DNA of 64,000 nucleotides, taken from assembly GCA_948567375.1 (NCBI GenBank), contig OX419759.1, positions 61,780,593 to 61,844,592 of the forward strand. Direction: 5' to 3'. A program made the position numbers and the translations under genes. The stretch is from Lunularia cruciata (lineage: Eukaryota; Streptophyta; Marchantiopsida; Lunulariales; Lunulariaceae). Position 1 is the first letter of the stretch. Each line of letters starts with the position of its first letter. Below are positions 1-11,413 of the stretch, piece by piece. The notes beneath the pieces were generated by a model. It ran no database searches. It had not been told where the DNA came from and saw only the letters and a list, made by a program, of their open reading frames with translations.

Positions 1-880
1 TTGTTTATTATTTTCTGTTTAACCTCTTGGGTAGGAATTATCCAAGGGTTGTGTGATCCCCTATGGCACACTACAAAAAAGGGAAAACTAAATATCACAT
101 TTACTACAAGTAGGTTCCAATTTGCTTCTGAAGGTGATGGCTCACTTTACTCTGAAGGTTCTTTCACTCCAAAGACTTTGTCTACAAAGATGTGTACTAC
201 CCTTCCCTAAAAGCACAACTCCAAAGGTGTCTTGCATTGGCCAAATGCCTTTGCCTTTGATCCCATGGTACTCTTGGTACTCCTAATCAAGCTTGACACT
301 TCAATGCATAGGTTTACTCATTTGGATCCCTCAAAAATCATACATCTCGATCAAGTACAAATATACTTCTCAAATATACACTTGAGCACTTGTGGTCCTA
401 CTATGAAATTCCTCACCGCTACCCAACATAAGCATTCACCAACACTAAGAATGGAAGAGACACAATTTGCAAAGAACTCAAAGTACTCTTTAATGAACTT
501 TGATGATATGAGAATGAACACAAATGATTTTGGGCCAAAGCCTTAAATATATTTGTGGTTTACCCCAAAGGGATTTTAAGGCTAAGTAGATCATTTGGAA
601 ACCTGGTATCTCTACCTACATCACTCACTTAAGATTGTAATCTCGTTGAATCCTCATTATATGCAAGTTACTTAGGCACCTTATACATGCCAAGGAATGT
701 GTCAAGTCTTCCCCAAAGTCAATTTGAATTTATAACACCTCAGACCTACACCTCCAAAGACTTGCATAACTACAAAGTCTCTGAACTCCGTACTCCTGAA
801 GTATTTACATCTAAGAAGGTCTTTGGTTAACTTCATACTCCAAGTTCCCTACAACTATGAAGAACTTCTTTCAATGAAGT
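1..880 (-). repeat. Family A LTR fragment (degenerate)
   Basis: Bases 1-200 share ordered blocks with the minus-strand LTR piece at about 20160-20380: a taacctcttg block, a cactacaaaa block and a ctgaaggtgatgg block, in the same order and with similar spacing. The rest of the stretch up to about 880 has the same low-complexity composition, rich in 'caaag' and 'ctt', and holds no coding frame that I recognise. It continues into a remnant of the family A coiled-coil ORF on the same strand, which fits a minus-strand element tail. The boundaries are approximate and the left end lies outside the window. Confidence 0.4.
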
Positions 881-889
881 ATCTTTTGC

Positions 890-1350
890 TTAAAGTTCTT
901 GCTACAAAGAAGTACCTTTGCCCAAATAGTTATCACAAACTTCAGTGAACTGCATATCTACACGTTCTATAGGTCTAATTGCTAATTGGTCCATTTGCTC
1001 CTATTTGTAGGTTGTTCCCTCTAACTTCTAAACCTGCAACTTCAATTCATGTATTTTTGTCTTTGTTGCTTCCCTTTGGCTTCCTTGTTCAACATCTCTA
1101 TAAATTGAGCTGTGACTTCCTCCACCTATGGATGGCCCTCAACTTCTCTTCCTCCCAATGCCAGTTCAACATTGCTATTTATTTCTTCACCTCCTCTAGC
1201 ATTTGAGGTTGATCTACTTCTCTCTCTTCCTTCTCCTTCTTTAGGTCTTTGGCTAGTTGTCAATTGAAATGCCACCTCTTTTTAGTACTTGGGCCATCAA
1301 CAGACCAAGGTTATGATCTGTATCTTTTCACACAAAAAATTTGTCAGTAC
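890..1350 (-). pseudogene. Family A coiled-coil ORF remnant, copy 1
   Basis: Read on the minus strand, this stretch matches the plus-strand segment at about 25690-26010. Shared landmarks in order are an aagaaggagaagg-type Lys/Glu tract, an atacatgaattaaagtt-like block, an acaacctacaa block and a ggaccaattagcaatt-like block. It is the C-terminal part of the coiled-coil ORF that recurs in family A elements (best copy at 38335-40888). It is riddled with stops and no start remains. Its function is unknown. Confidence 0.4.
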
Positions 1351-2329
1351 TTGTATCCACAACCGATGTGATTAAGCTTTTCTATGGGTCATCTTGGAGG
1401 TCTATTGGAGGTAGACCTTCTACCTTTCATCAACACTTCATATGTACGTAGTTCAAGTTCTTGACCAATTCACCAAACAAATTTTGGTTGCTTTGTAGCA
1501 GATTGCTCTGCCAACTTGTGGAACCAATAGCGTACAAGTACTGTGAGAGAAAGGTGAAAAGAACCGTAAGAAAGTGAGTGAAATAGAAAACCTGAAATCT
1601 GATGCAAACAATCAGTCAAAGGAAGCTGGCTAAGTATAGACAACTTTCCACTCTAACAGCATACCTTTTGCATAATGGGTCAGCAAGAGAGGCCACCCAT
1701 CAGACTATTGGGAGAGCCTATATGTCATAAGTGGAAGATCCAGTCCCTACACTTGCCAAAAGTAGACTCGCCAACCAATAACCCAATGCTGTGGAAAAAT
1801 TTTCTTTATATTTTCCGGCCTTGTGAAATCATAAAAGGTTATGCGAGAGTAGCTCACTCCAATATCCACTTTGATTCATGCAACTACAATGGTAATAGCA
1901 GGCATTTTTATGATAGCAAGGTGCTCCTCTTTGGGCACCAATGGAGAGCATGGAATGGAATCATGCTTTTGATACAAAGAAACCTATTCTGTTTATCAGA
2001 CTATACCACCTGAAGGCCCATGAGGAAGACCTGGCAATTTCTTCAGCTTTTGTGGCTTGAAGGTATAAGTGTGACTAGCACGACTATTTCACAATCTCCC
2101 TCCCCTGCACCTTGTAACTAAGTCATTGGATGCATAGCACGATCCGCTTTCTTGATTTGGCCATGGTTGCCCTTAGCTTTATCACCTTGGTGAATCAGCT
2201 TAATCACCTTTATCATGCAAGGGATATTTTGGGAGCATTTTTTCTGCCATCTCCAACAGGTTGCATTTTTTATTTTTCTTCTCAATATCTCCTTCTCTCA
2301 TATGGAAATCATTAACATTGAGAGAAAAG
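1351..2329. other. No recognisable gene; decayed repeat DNA
   Basis: Open frames here are short (up to about 112 codons) and show no family motif on either strand. The segment lies between the family A remnant and the non-LTR element and is probably more of the former, but I could not align it to the other copies. Confidence 0.4.
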
Positions 2330-2560
2330 GCCACCACATAAAGAACAGGAAGGATGGGAAGACCCCATCAAGCCATACAAGGGAGAGACAAAAAAGGAAA
2401 AATGGGGCTAGGCCACAATAGAGTCTATATGAGAAATCTGCCCTACTGCACCTAAGATATCCAAGCTATGCAAGTCATATGGTCTACAAACAATTGGAGC
2501 ATCCAAAGAAGCATTGCCTATTGTGATTGCTCTCCTATGGATTGCACCAGCCACTGCCTT

Positions 2561-2974
2561 CTATAGAGAAATGGAGACACATTGTCTAAAATATGCTACA
2601 AAGTATGAGAGTGAGAGTGGTACCCCTTGGCACCTAACATGATAAGCTCTCGTGCACTCCCTAACAAATGTGTTGAACGCCATGTCCATCGCTCCATATA
2701 ACTCCAAGGCTAGAGGAACTAAGAGGTGACCTTGTTGCATGCCCTTATACTTGGAGACCTTGTGACCTGTTGTTGCACTTGCCACCTATCCAAAGGGATG
2801 GGTAATCACTCCCTCTAAAATTTTATCATGTGTAGGGTCCGTAACCACAACATCCGCTACTATCACGTGATCATCTTGGACCAAGTATAAGTCTGCCTTG
2901 ACACATGTTGTTTGCAAAGCATATGAACACTCCCTCCAAGCCAAGTATCTACTCTCTTGTGCCATAGCAAACAT
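2561..2974 (-). pseudogene. Restriction-like endonuclease-type C-terminal domain, copy A
   Basis: Two adjoining frames (2786-2974, then 2561-2785) cover the C-terminus of the non-LTR polyprotein. The segment 'KADLYLVQDDHVIVADVVV' resembles the PD...(D/E) core of the restriction-like endonuclease in R2-type elements, which nicks target DNA to prime reverse transcription. Here the Pro of the PD pair is Ala. It is followed by a Lys-Tyr-rich stretch (KVSKYKGMQQGHLLVPLALE) that is also kept in copy B. The nuclease assignment comes from domain order and motif shape and is an inference. Confidence 0.5.
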
Positions 2975-3151
2975 TATGCATAGGAGGTAAGTTGGTCAAC
3001 GAGCAATACTAGAGGAGAGTATACCAACTGCCACCTGCGGATCTCATAGTAATGGAAGGTCATCCACGTGGAGAACATCCTTTGCAAAGGCAACATCTAA
3101 GAAGCATGTGATAAAATCCTTGGATCCTATTGGCACTCCAAGAATACATAG

Positions 3152-4057
3152 TCAACCTGTAGATGTGATATACCCCTCTAGAAGCTCAAGGTGGGGAGAG
3201 ATACCTAAAGGCGACCGTGCCTTGCACTTTGTCACCTTGACTCTCAAGCCTACTAAATGTAGCTTGGTAGTCAAGTGGTCAAAGGCCTGCCTAATCTGAT
3301 CTACAAGGCCCATGATGTGTGTTTCATCTGCCAAGGAGTGAAATACACAACTTGGCATGGCCAAAGTAGAAGATAGGAGAGCTCTAAAGTGAGCCATGGC
3401 AAATAAGGGTCCCCCTAAAGGATCTCCTTGGAATGTACCAACAACTGACTCCAAGATGGTGACTCCCTCATGTGAACAACCATACTAGTAGTAAAGGGAA
3501 GCATGAGAGCTATAAAAAGACCACACAAAAGGAATAAGACTCGCCAAGGATCCACCTCCCTTCATAAGCTCTCTAGAGATAGATGCCTATAAGATGCTAT
3601 TAAAAGCATTCTCAACATCCACCTATAGGACGACCCACTCCATATGGATATCTAGGAGTGCCCTAATGCTTAGGGATATAGCCTCACATCCTCCAGGTGT
3701 AGCTACTCCAAATTGATGTGGACTGAGGTGCTATCAAAAGTGAGAACAGTGCTGAAGGACAATGGTATGACTAACCAAACACAAAAAGAGTTCTCTAATA
3801 GCAATTGGTCTAATGCTCCTTGTGTCCTTCTCCATAGTGAGAATTAAACTAGCACCTAACACCTGACTAACAAACATAAGAATGTCTCCTCTTGCTATTG
3901 TTGTAGCCACTTGAAACAACTCAGTAAAACCACTAGATGGATCATCTGTTTGAAAGAAATCTCTAAGGTGCTCATAAACTATCCTTGACAAGCCTCCTAA
4001 GGGAAGGCAAGGGGCAATGCACAATGCTTGTGCAAAAAGTGATCTATCAAGACACAA
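3152..4057 (-). pseudogene. Non-LTR reverse transcriptase remnant, copy A
   Basis: The frame 3152-3454 holds the RT palm: GTFQGDPLGGPLFAMAH (motif B region), then SLADETHIMG, where the catalytic A-D-D has become A-D-E, then LVGLRVKVTKCKA. The frame 3734-4057 carries the RT fingers with RPIAIRELFLCLVS. Stops and a frame change lie between 3455 and 3733, where copy B keeps the first catalytic Asp region. Copy A therefore shows a damaged catalytic box as well as frame breaks. Confidence 0.7.
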
Positions 4058-4875
4058 AGGCTACTCAGGTTGATAATCAAAGACCTCTAGTGGTATTCCT
4101 TCTACTACTACAGGATGTAGTGAGCATAGGGAAGAGATAGTGTCATTAGTAGGACTAGTTATAGACAAGGGATGTAGCACTTGTGTTGCCCTACTAAACT
4201 CTCACGCTTGACCCACTGTCCTACACCATCATAATCGAGTGGACTTTGTGGTATCCTATGGTAAAACCTATCTCCTAAAATGTGTAGCCTTAACCGACTC
4301 CTCCTAAAGGGCCACCCAATCCCCCACTTGGAATCGATGAAATCTATCAGCCACCTCTCTATGCCCCGCACGTCCACCTCTACCATAGCAAAGACACCAT
4401 AGAGAGAATAAGAGGAATAGGAACCATGCTAACCCATCCAAGGAATCACATGCCAAATGATCAAATGGTAAGTGAAAAATTTGTCTAGCCTCATCATGGA
4501 GTGTGCAGGGTAGCCTACGGAATAGACATGGATATGGAAAACTAGTTTCAAATAACCCCAAAATGCAACCCGTTTGAGAAACTAACTACTCCCACTACTT
4601 GATCGATATCCTTGGAATGGTCAACAAGGGGATGCAAGATGTGCGTAATCTTGAGTGTCACTGTTGTGAATGTGGTCGCTCGCCTCATGTGTGCATCCCA
4701 AGTGGTCCAATCATAGTCCTTGTGCATCATTTCCACATCGGTCTTTACCCCTCATGAGTTAAAGCACCGGTGACACACCGGGCATGGTGTATCTCGAGCC
4801 GCTCTATGCGATTCCACATGGAGAAGTGTAACCATGGCTAGCACAAGAATAATGATAATAACGTATGATGCTCTT

Positions 4876-5449
4876 CTCCATACTTGCAAAACCACCCATT
4901 CTGATTTATATAAGAAAATATAATCTCTCCAAACACTAAAATCTATATATTCTCATAACTTTCAAATTCCATCTTTAAAATTTTTTAATTCTATTCTCAT
5001 GGAATTTAATCATGAAAACTAAAAAATTGAAAATAAAAATTCTTGACCCATCACTCTCAATGTGTACTAATCACTCTAAACCCTAGAAAGCCTAAAATTT
5101 CTCATAACTTTCTACTCAATTCTCCATAATCTTTTATTTAGATACCAATGAAACTGAAATCAAACAAAAAAAACAGAATAAACTATTCACACCATATGTT
5201 ATATGCTAAAGAGCCCTCCAAAAATATAAATCTTTCCTCTCACATCTCTCTCCTCTTGCATCTCCAAAATCTCCCTAAGTCTCCATGGTCGAGTACCATC
5301 CATTAACATTTGCACTTATGATATTTTTTAATAAGTCCTTGTCTCTAATGGAAGTAATTTACACTGAATTGGTTCTTGTGGGGTGCATGTAAATACAGTA
5401 CTGTCAAGGTCAGTCTTTCACCATCCGGAAGCTTATGGATTTGAAAGAA
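4876..5449. other. AT-rich spacer between the two non-LTR copies
   Basis: About 570 bp of AT-rich DNA with homopolymer runs and no coding frame. It separates the 5' end of copy A from the 3' end of copy B. I see no obvious target-site duplication. Confidence 0.5.
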
Positions 5450-5528
5450 GGCGACCGTGTAGGAAAAATGAAGGATGGGAAGACCACATCAAGCCGTAAA
5501 AGGGAGAGACAAAAAAGGTAACATGGGG

Positions 5529-6737
5529 CTAAGCCCCAATAGAGTCTGTATGAGAAATCTGCCCTACCACACCTAAGATATCCAAGCTATGCAAGTCGTA
5601 CGGTCTACACACAACTGGAGCATCCGAAGAAACATCACCTAATGTGATTGCTTTCCTATGAATTGCACCATCCACTGCCCTCTGTAGAGCAATGGACACA
5701 CGCTGTCTAAAGTAAGCTACAAAGTATGAGAGTGAGAGTGGTACCCCTTGACGCCTAACATGATAAGCTCTCGTGCACTCCTTGACAAATGTGTCAAATG
5801 CAATGTCCATCGCTCCATATAACTCCAAGGCTAGAGGAACAAAGAGGTGACCTCGCTGCATGCCCCTATACTTGGAGACCTTGCGACCTACTGCTGCACT
5901 CGCCACCCATCCAGGGGGATGGGTAATCACTCCCTCCAAAACTATATCTCACATAGGGTCCGTGACCACGACATCCGCTACTGTCACCTGATCATCTTGG
6001 ACCAAGTATAAGTCTGCCCTGACACGTGTCATCTACAACGCATACGAACGCTCCCTCCAAGCCAAGTATCCACTCTCTTGCACCAAAGCAAACACTATGT
6101 CTCTAATGGCATCATGGGTAGCTATCCTCTGTCCTCCAAAAGGACATCGTGTCATGTGGACCGCCGCTGCATCTAGTGTAGAACCACACTCACAAGTGAG
6201 TAGTGAAGATGCAGATGGGTGGACCAAACCTAGGCAAAACCTCATCGTTGTAGAGGAAGTAGCCGGTGCGAGTCGGAAAGCCCTAATGCATGGTCAAGCT
6301 AGGATCCATGAGCCTGCACCCTTGCCGGAGCAAGAGCATAGACGTGCTCTAGTAGCCTGAGGAATGGACGAGTCAACTAAGAGAGAATGTAGCGTATGCT
6401 CACATTGTCGCTCCATCAAGGAAGACTATAGACCTCTAGTCCAATCTGACGATAATGAAGCAAACGGTGGAAAACCCTCTCGTGCTCGTGGGGATAGACT
6501 ATCTCTCGTTTGCCACAATAACACTTGGAGAGAAAAGGATCCTCCCTCCACCTCTATCACATAAGTCTCCAAAACCGGCCTATCAGCAACCACAAAACGA
6601 GAGGCAAGTAGGGGTGCCAAGAGAGCCCAACTACCCAAAAACGCTATAGGTGCCATCTCCTCCATAGAAAGCAAGCCAACCCTACCACATGAGATCTGTA
6701 GAGCCGTCTGTCTACATGCCAAATCTCTTTCACACAC
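5529..6737 (-). pseudogene. CCHC plus restriction-like nuclease C-terminus, copy B
   Basis: One reading frame runs through this whole segment, broken by a few stops (for example at 6030-6032 and near 5940). It contains ARLCSCSGKGAGSWILA, then the CCHC cluster CECGSTLDAAAVHMTRC (C-x-C-x9-H-x3-C), then GGQRIATHDAIRDIVF, then RADLYLVQDDQVTVADVVV, a candidate degenerate PD...D nuclease core. It ends with a conserved Lys-Tyr and aromatic tail. In R2 elements the CCHC and nuclease sit in this order after the RT and act in target nicking. That role is inferred here. The stops at about 6032 and 5940 look like C-to-T changes. Confidence 0.6.
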
Positions 6738-6798
6738 TCAAAAGTCCTTGGTCCAATAATATCACCAAAGACTCCCATAATCCTCCTATCAAATGCTC

Positions 6799-7856
6799 TC
6801 AGACGTGATAGGAAGGACGGTGAGGGGGGAACTGTACGGATGAGGTAGGATGGTCGACGAGCAATACTGGAAGGTCATCCACATGGAGAACATCCTCTAC
6901 AAGGGTAGCGTCCAAGAAGCGTGTAACAAAATCCTCCGATCCTATTGGCACTCCAAGAACACAAAGTCCATCTATGGATGTGATGCACCCCTCTGGAAGC
7001 TCAAGGTGGGGAGGGATACCTAAAGGGGACCATGCCCTGCACTTTGACACCTTGACTCTCAAGCCTACTAGATGTAGCTCGGTAGTCAAGTAGTCAAAGG
7101 CCTACCTAATCTGATCTACAGGGCCTACGATGTGTGTATCATCTGCCAAGGAGGGAAATACACAACCTGGCATGGCCAAAGTAGTAGACATGAGAGCTCT
7201 AAAGTGAGCCATGGCAAATAAGGGCCCCCAAAAGGATCTCCCTGACGTGTACCAACAGCTGATTCCAAGACGGTGACTCCCTCATGTGAACCACCATGCT
7301 GGTAGTAAAGGGAAGCAGGAGAGCCATAAAAAGACCGCACAAAAGGAATGAGACTCGCCAAGGATCCACCAGCCTCCCTAAGCTCTCTAAAGATGGATGC
7401 ACGTGAGACGCTATTAAAAGCGTTCTCAACATCCACCTATAGGACGACCCACTCCGGATGGATATCTAGGAGTGCTCTAATGCCTAGAGATATAGCCTCA
7501 CATCCTCCAAGTGTAGCTACTCCAAACTGATGTGGACTAAGGTGTTGTCAAAAGTGAGAACGATGCTGAAGGACAATGGTACGACTGACCAAATGCAAAA
7601 AGATCTCTCCAATAGCAATCGGTCTAATGCCTCCCGTGTCCTTCTCGATCGCGAGATGTCGACTAGCACCTAAGACCCGACTAACAAACATAGGAATATC
7701 TCCTCTCTGCAGCCACTTGAAACAACTCGGTAAAACCACTAGAAGGATCATCTGCCTAGAAGCAATCTCTAAGGTGCTCATAAACCATCCCTGACAAGCC
7801 TCCTGAGGAAAGGCGAGGGGCAGTGCACAATGCTTGTGCAAATAGCAACCTATCAA
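6799..7856 (-). pseudogene. Non-LTR reverse transcriptase, copy B
   Basis: The frame 7548-7856 carries the fingers (FVSRVLGAS, then GGIRPIAIGEIFLHLVS). The frame 7125-7436 starts with MDVENAFNSVSRASIF, which contains the first catalytic Asp, and continues with GTRQGDPFGG (motif B). The box SLADDTHIVG at about 7131-7160 holds the Asp pair, in a frame shifted relative to motif B by a one-base indel near 7227. The frame 6799-7089 carries the thumb-side conserved LVGLRVKVSKCRAWSP and VLGVPIGS. The RT family is clear and the exact clade is not resolved by eye. Confidence 0.75.
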
Positions 7857-8528
7857 GACATAAAGGCTGCTCAGGCTGATAAGCTAAGACCTCTAGTGGT
7901 AGTCCCTCTACTGCCATAGGATGCAATGAGCGTAGGGAAGAGATGGTCTCATCAGTAGGACTCGCTATAGACAAAGGGTGTAGCGCTCGTGCTGCTCTAC
8001 TAAACTCTCCCGCCTGACCCAATGTCCTACATCGTCGTAATTGAGTGGAATCTGTGGTATTATGTGGCGATGCCTATCTCCTAAATAGTGTAGCCCTAAC
8101 AGACTCCTCCTGAAGGGTTGCCCAATCCCCCGCTCAGAATCAACGAAATCTAGCCGCCACCTCTCTTGCCCCGCACGTCCCCCTCTAGCATAATGAAGAC
8201 ACCATCGAGGGAGTAGGAGGAATAGGAACCACGCTAACTCGTCCAAGGGATCACGTGCCAAACGATCCAGTGGTAGGCGAAAAGCCTATCTAGCCTCATC
8301 ATGGAGTGTGCGGTGTAGCCTATGGAATAGATGTGGACATGGAAAACTAGTCTCAAATAACACCAAAATGCAATTCGCCTGAGAAGCTAACCACTCCCAT
8401 GACTCGATCGGTATCCCTGGAATTATCAACAAAGGTATAAAAGAAACGTGCATAATCCCGAATGTCACTGCTGTCGATATGGTCGCTCATCTCACGTGGA
8501 CATCCCAAATGGCCCGATCATAGTCCTT

Positions 8529-8591
8529 ATGTATCTTTCTCACATAAGTCTTTATCTCTTGCGAGGTAAAGCGTCGATGACACACCGGGCA
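8529..8591 (-). other. N-terminal C2HC/C2H2-like zinc finger of copy B
   Basis: On the minus strand the first codons after an ATG near 8650 lead into CPVCHRRFTSQEIK, with a His further along in KIHKDY. This gives a C-x2-C...H pattern about 25 residues from the start. R2-type elements use N-terminal zinc fingers for target DNA binding. The same region in copy A is partly kept. Only one finger is visible and the fourth ligand is uncertain. Confidence 0.45.
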
Positions 8592-8677
8592 CGGTGTATC
8601 CCGACCCGCTCTAAGCGATCTCACATGAGAAGATATAACCATAGCTAACATAAAAATAATGATAGTAACGGATGATA

Positions 8678-8910
8678 TTCTACTAAAACTAAAACTAAAC
8701 TCCCAAGCTTAAGGATTTGGATTACACCTGTCTCCGAAATAGAGAAAGAGAAGGTTGTTTCATCCAAGATATTTTTCGTTAATATTGATGATCGGTGTTT
8801 CTTAAAATTTGTGTGAACTAGAAAAACTGGCGGATGACAAACATGTGGGTGACGCCCGTATCCACATATCCACAACACCAGGTTTTGGAGCTATGAGAGA
8901 GTAGGATGCA
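8678..8910. other. No gene seen
   Basis: Short stretch between the 5' end of non-LTR copy B and the tandem repeat. No motif-bearing frame was found. Confidence 0.4.
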
Positions 8911-9129
8911 CATGCGCGCATAAAAACTGACAAGATACATGTGCGTGTAAAACACCGACAAGATAGACGTGCGCATGAAACACTGACGCATCACTTCTCC
9001 TGTCGTGAATGGTAGAGTAGACGTGCGCGTAAAACACTGACAAGATAAACGTGCGCATAAAACACTGAAACATCACTTTGCCGGTCGTAATGGTAGAGTA
9101 CACGTGCGCATAAAACACTGACAAGATAA
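8911..9129. repeat. Higher-order tandem repeat, period about 82 bp
   Basis: A 28-bp unit (acgtgcgcataaaacactga followed by caagataa) alternates with a 53-54-bp extended unit. In the extended unit the same 20-bp head is followed by a catcactt...ggtagagta tail. Unit starts are at 8912, 8939, 8967 (long), 9021, 9049 (long) and 9102, so the two-unit period is 81-82 bp. It is CG-rich compared with its surroundings. It has no coding role that I can support, although a minus-strand frame runs through it. Confidence 0.85.
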
Positions 9130-11413
9130 GCTAGTTCCAGCTCGTAGATGTTCCAACTAAACCCTAAAACTCAAACATCTCCTCGCTTTGACAAAAAAAT
9201 ATTGTTTCCTCAGGCGGCGAAACATGCCATATATATCACAGCTCTTAGAAACGTGGTCATCAGAACCCCTTTCAATCACGACTGCTTAGTAAAATGCTGG
9301 TACTGACGAACAAGGGATTGCCCTAGCCTCCTTCATATAATAGTTCACAACACAAGACGTGTTTGCAGGCGGCGGTGGCAGTTATATGTTATTTCCTAGA
9401 TTTTGTTAGAATAAATTAAATCTATGTTTCGGATGTTTTGAAGTTCACAAGGAACCGCAGGAAAATCCGAGCCCAATGTCATCCCCTAAGGAAAAAGAAA
9501 GTACAAGCTATTAAAAATGTATCAAAGGAAAACAAGCACAAGGCTCGTGAGAAAATATGCAAAACCCAAGGAACCAAGGAGAACAAATTCAACAACCATA
9601 ACTGACCATTTGATAATCACGTTGGATAGTCTATTTGTTGACTATTGCTTGAAGGTATTATAAAGGTCCTCTAATGGCATATCTTGTAGAAGGTATGATA
9701 AAGCTTCCGTAATGGTATATCTTGTAAAAGGGGCAGTAATGTATTGTTCTTGAGAGGAGTTCTTGCTATTCCTCTCCAAGCACCTATGTAAACAATGCCT
9801 AGTGTTGCAAGGTGACAAAAACTCTTTGTAAAAAATATGAGGTGAGTGTAGCGGACAAAATTGTCATAGCCCATCTACTCTACAAACATCCTTGTTTGCT
9901 CTCCTTATAAAAGACCATAGAAATGATGGAAAACATGCATAAAAAATTTCAATGGAAAGTAAGGTAAACCATAGTTTATAGTGGTACTCTTTGCTTATTG
10001 AGGCAATGATTGTCAGTGCATCCACTTGTGTAGTTTCCCATGCCAGAGATTCATATACATTTGCAACCAGATCAAGTAATATATGTCTCTTTGGTGAAAG
10101 TTATTATCTTTCCTCTTGTCCTCCCTGAAGGTGGACCGGTCAGGTTCAACTACTTGTCAATTTTCACTAGAAATTGGTAGACTACAATATACTTATAATA
10201 TAACAATGGAATTTGGTGGGTTTTTCATCCAAAGGTATCGCAAAATATATGTGCTATGTGTAGTATGGGTTGATTTGATATTGATTTGACACAATGATTT
10301 TATAGATTTAAAGGTTAGATGTGGTGAACCTGACCATGTAGAGATTGTTTTTAATGAACTCAATCAAAGAGAAATATGGAACCACTCTCTTAGACCCTTG
10401 CTAGCTGAGTCACAATCCAACATGATGCATACATGGGACGACTCATCAAGTTTCCTTCTCAACTCCTCAAGCAAAACAAGCAGAGCCAAAAACTCGAAAA
10501 TAAAATACGTCTAGCTTCCTACCAGTCCATAATTCATAGGGAATCTTACCACTTTGAATCTAAATTGTTTGCAACAGTTCTAAAGATACATTGCGCACAT
10601 GAAGCTTCACCTCAATGAGGCTTTGGTAACAACAATTTATTGAATACAAACTCACAATTGCCTTCACACCACATTAGAATGAAGTACCAAACTGGAAGAA
10701 CAAGACTCTATTTGATACACATGTGTTGCCACACCTACCTTCTAAAGGTAGGTGACGCAATTTGGCATCTCAGATCAGAATGCACTTATGGTCCTGATGG
10801 TTGGAGGATGCTTTCTTGAGGAATTTTGCCTGTGCATGGTTTCCGAACAGAGAAGTGAAGCATGTGTATTCTAGTACCTTCTTCAAGTCCGAACCTCTCA
10901 TAGAGCTAATGGCATTTAGTTGCTTAACACATTGGAGACTTTGTGTCCAAGTCTTTGATCCCACTGGTGCACATTTTTCTCCTAAATAGATGAGAAAGTA
11001 TATGGTGAAAGATAATTTCTGTCAGTCATGGAAATACATTAAAACTATAAAATTTATGCATAAGTAAAGATTCATGCAAGTTAACAAGTTGAATATATTT
11101 ATGATGAGAAATTAAAATAAGAGGCAAATCAAAGGAATTAGGTCTTAGTTTAAATGAGTGGGTAGACCATAAAATGTGGGAATTCTACTCCATAGACAAT
11201 TGATAGGACATCAGTTGCCATGAATTTCCACTTGGAGATTGAGCTTCAAGCAAGAAACAAACCAATCGGAGTTGAGGTAGAACTTGGTAAGTTGGTCCCA
11301 ATTATGGACTAACTTCATATGCATTGAGGATGGAACCATTCAAGGCTGCTTGATTGGATGTCAAAGAATTTATTGAATTCAAAAAGCTGGATAAGTTTTG
11401 TCTACTATGCTAT
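9130..11413. other. No recognisable gene
   Basis: About 2.3 kb with only short open frames (up to about 67 codons). A TATA-like ccttataaaagacc lies near 9904-9917 but no coding region can be linked to it. The stretch 9180-9400 is less AT-rich than the rest, yet I could not assign an exon. Confidence 0.4.

Larger units (their letters stand above)
2330..4875 (-). mobile_element. Non-LTR retrotransposon copy A (internally deleted)
   Basis: Minus-strand element that aligns along its length with copy B at 5450-8677. Both share the 3' end (gaaggatgggaagacc on the plus strand at the left) and the 5' end (an aataatgata block near 4860 and 8665). From 5' to 3' on the minus strand it retains an N-terminal region, an RT and the C-terminal nuclease-like domain. 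It lacks the segment equivalent to about 6100-6840 of copy B, including the CCHC motif, and has gained about 50 bp near 3005-3055. Compared with copy B, many CG dinucleotides have become TG or CA. It has several stops and frame breaks and cannot encode a working protein. Confidence 0.75.
5450..8677 (-). mobile_element. Non-LTR retrotransposon copy B (nearly full length, inactive)
   Basis: This minus-strand element of about 3.2 kb holds, in order, an N-terminal Cys/His finger (8529-8591), a linker, an RT (about 6799-7856), a linker, a CCHC motif (6144-6194) and a restriction-like-nuclease-type domain (5529-6030). That order is the one known for R2-like elements. Plant LINEs are typically L1 or RTE type, with an APE endonuclease N-terminal to the RT, and no APE domain is visible here. 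The copy keeps the ADD catalytic box but carries a one-base frameshift near 7227, another near 6740-6800 and several stops. Confidence 0.75.

Noticed and set aside
1675..2013. 112-codon plus-strand frame
   Set aside because: No motif, unusual composition, and located in minus-strand repeat DNA.
8891..9124. 77-codon minus-strand frame with repeated FYAHVYS-type units as a protein gene
   Set aside because: It is a translation of the 82-bp tandem repeat; no similar protein is known to me and the frame has no flanking gene signals.
8911..9129. CRISPR-like array
   Set aside because: Plant nuclear DNA; the units are contiguous tandem repeats without unique spacers.
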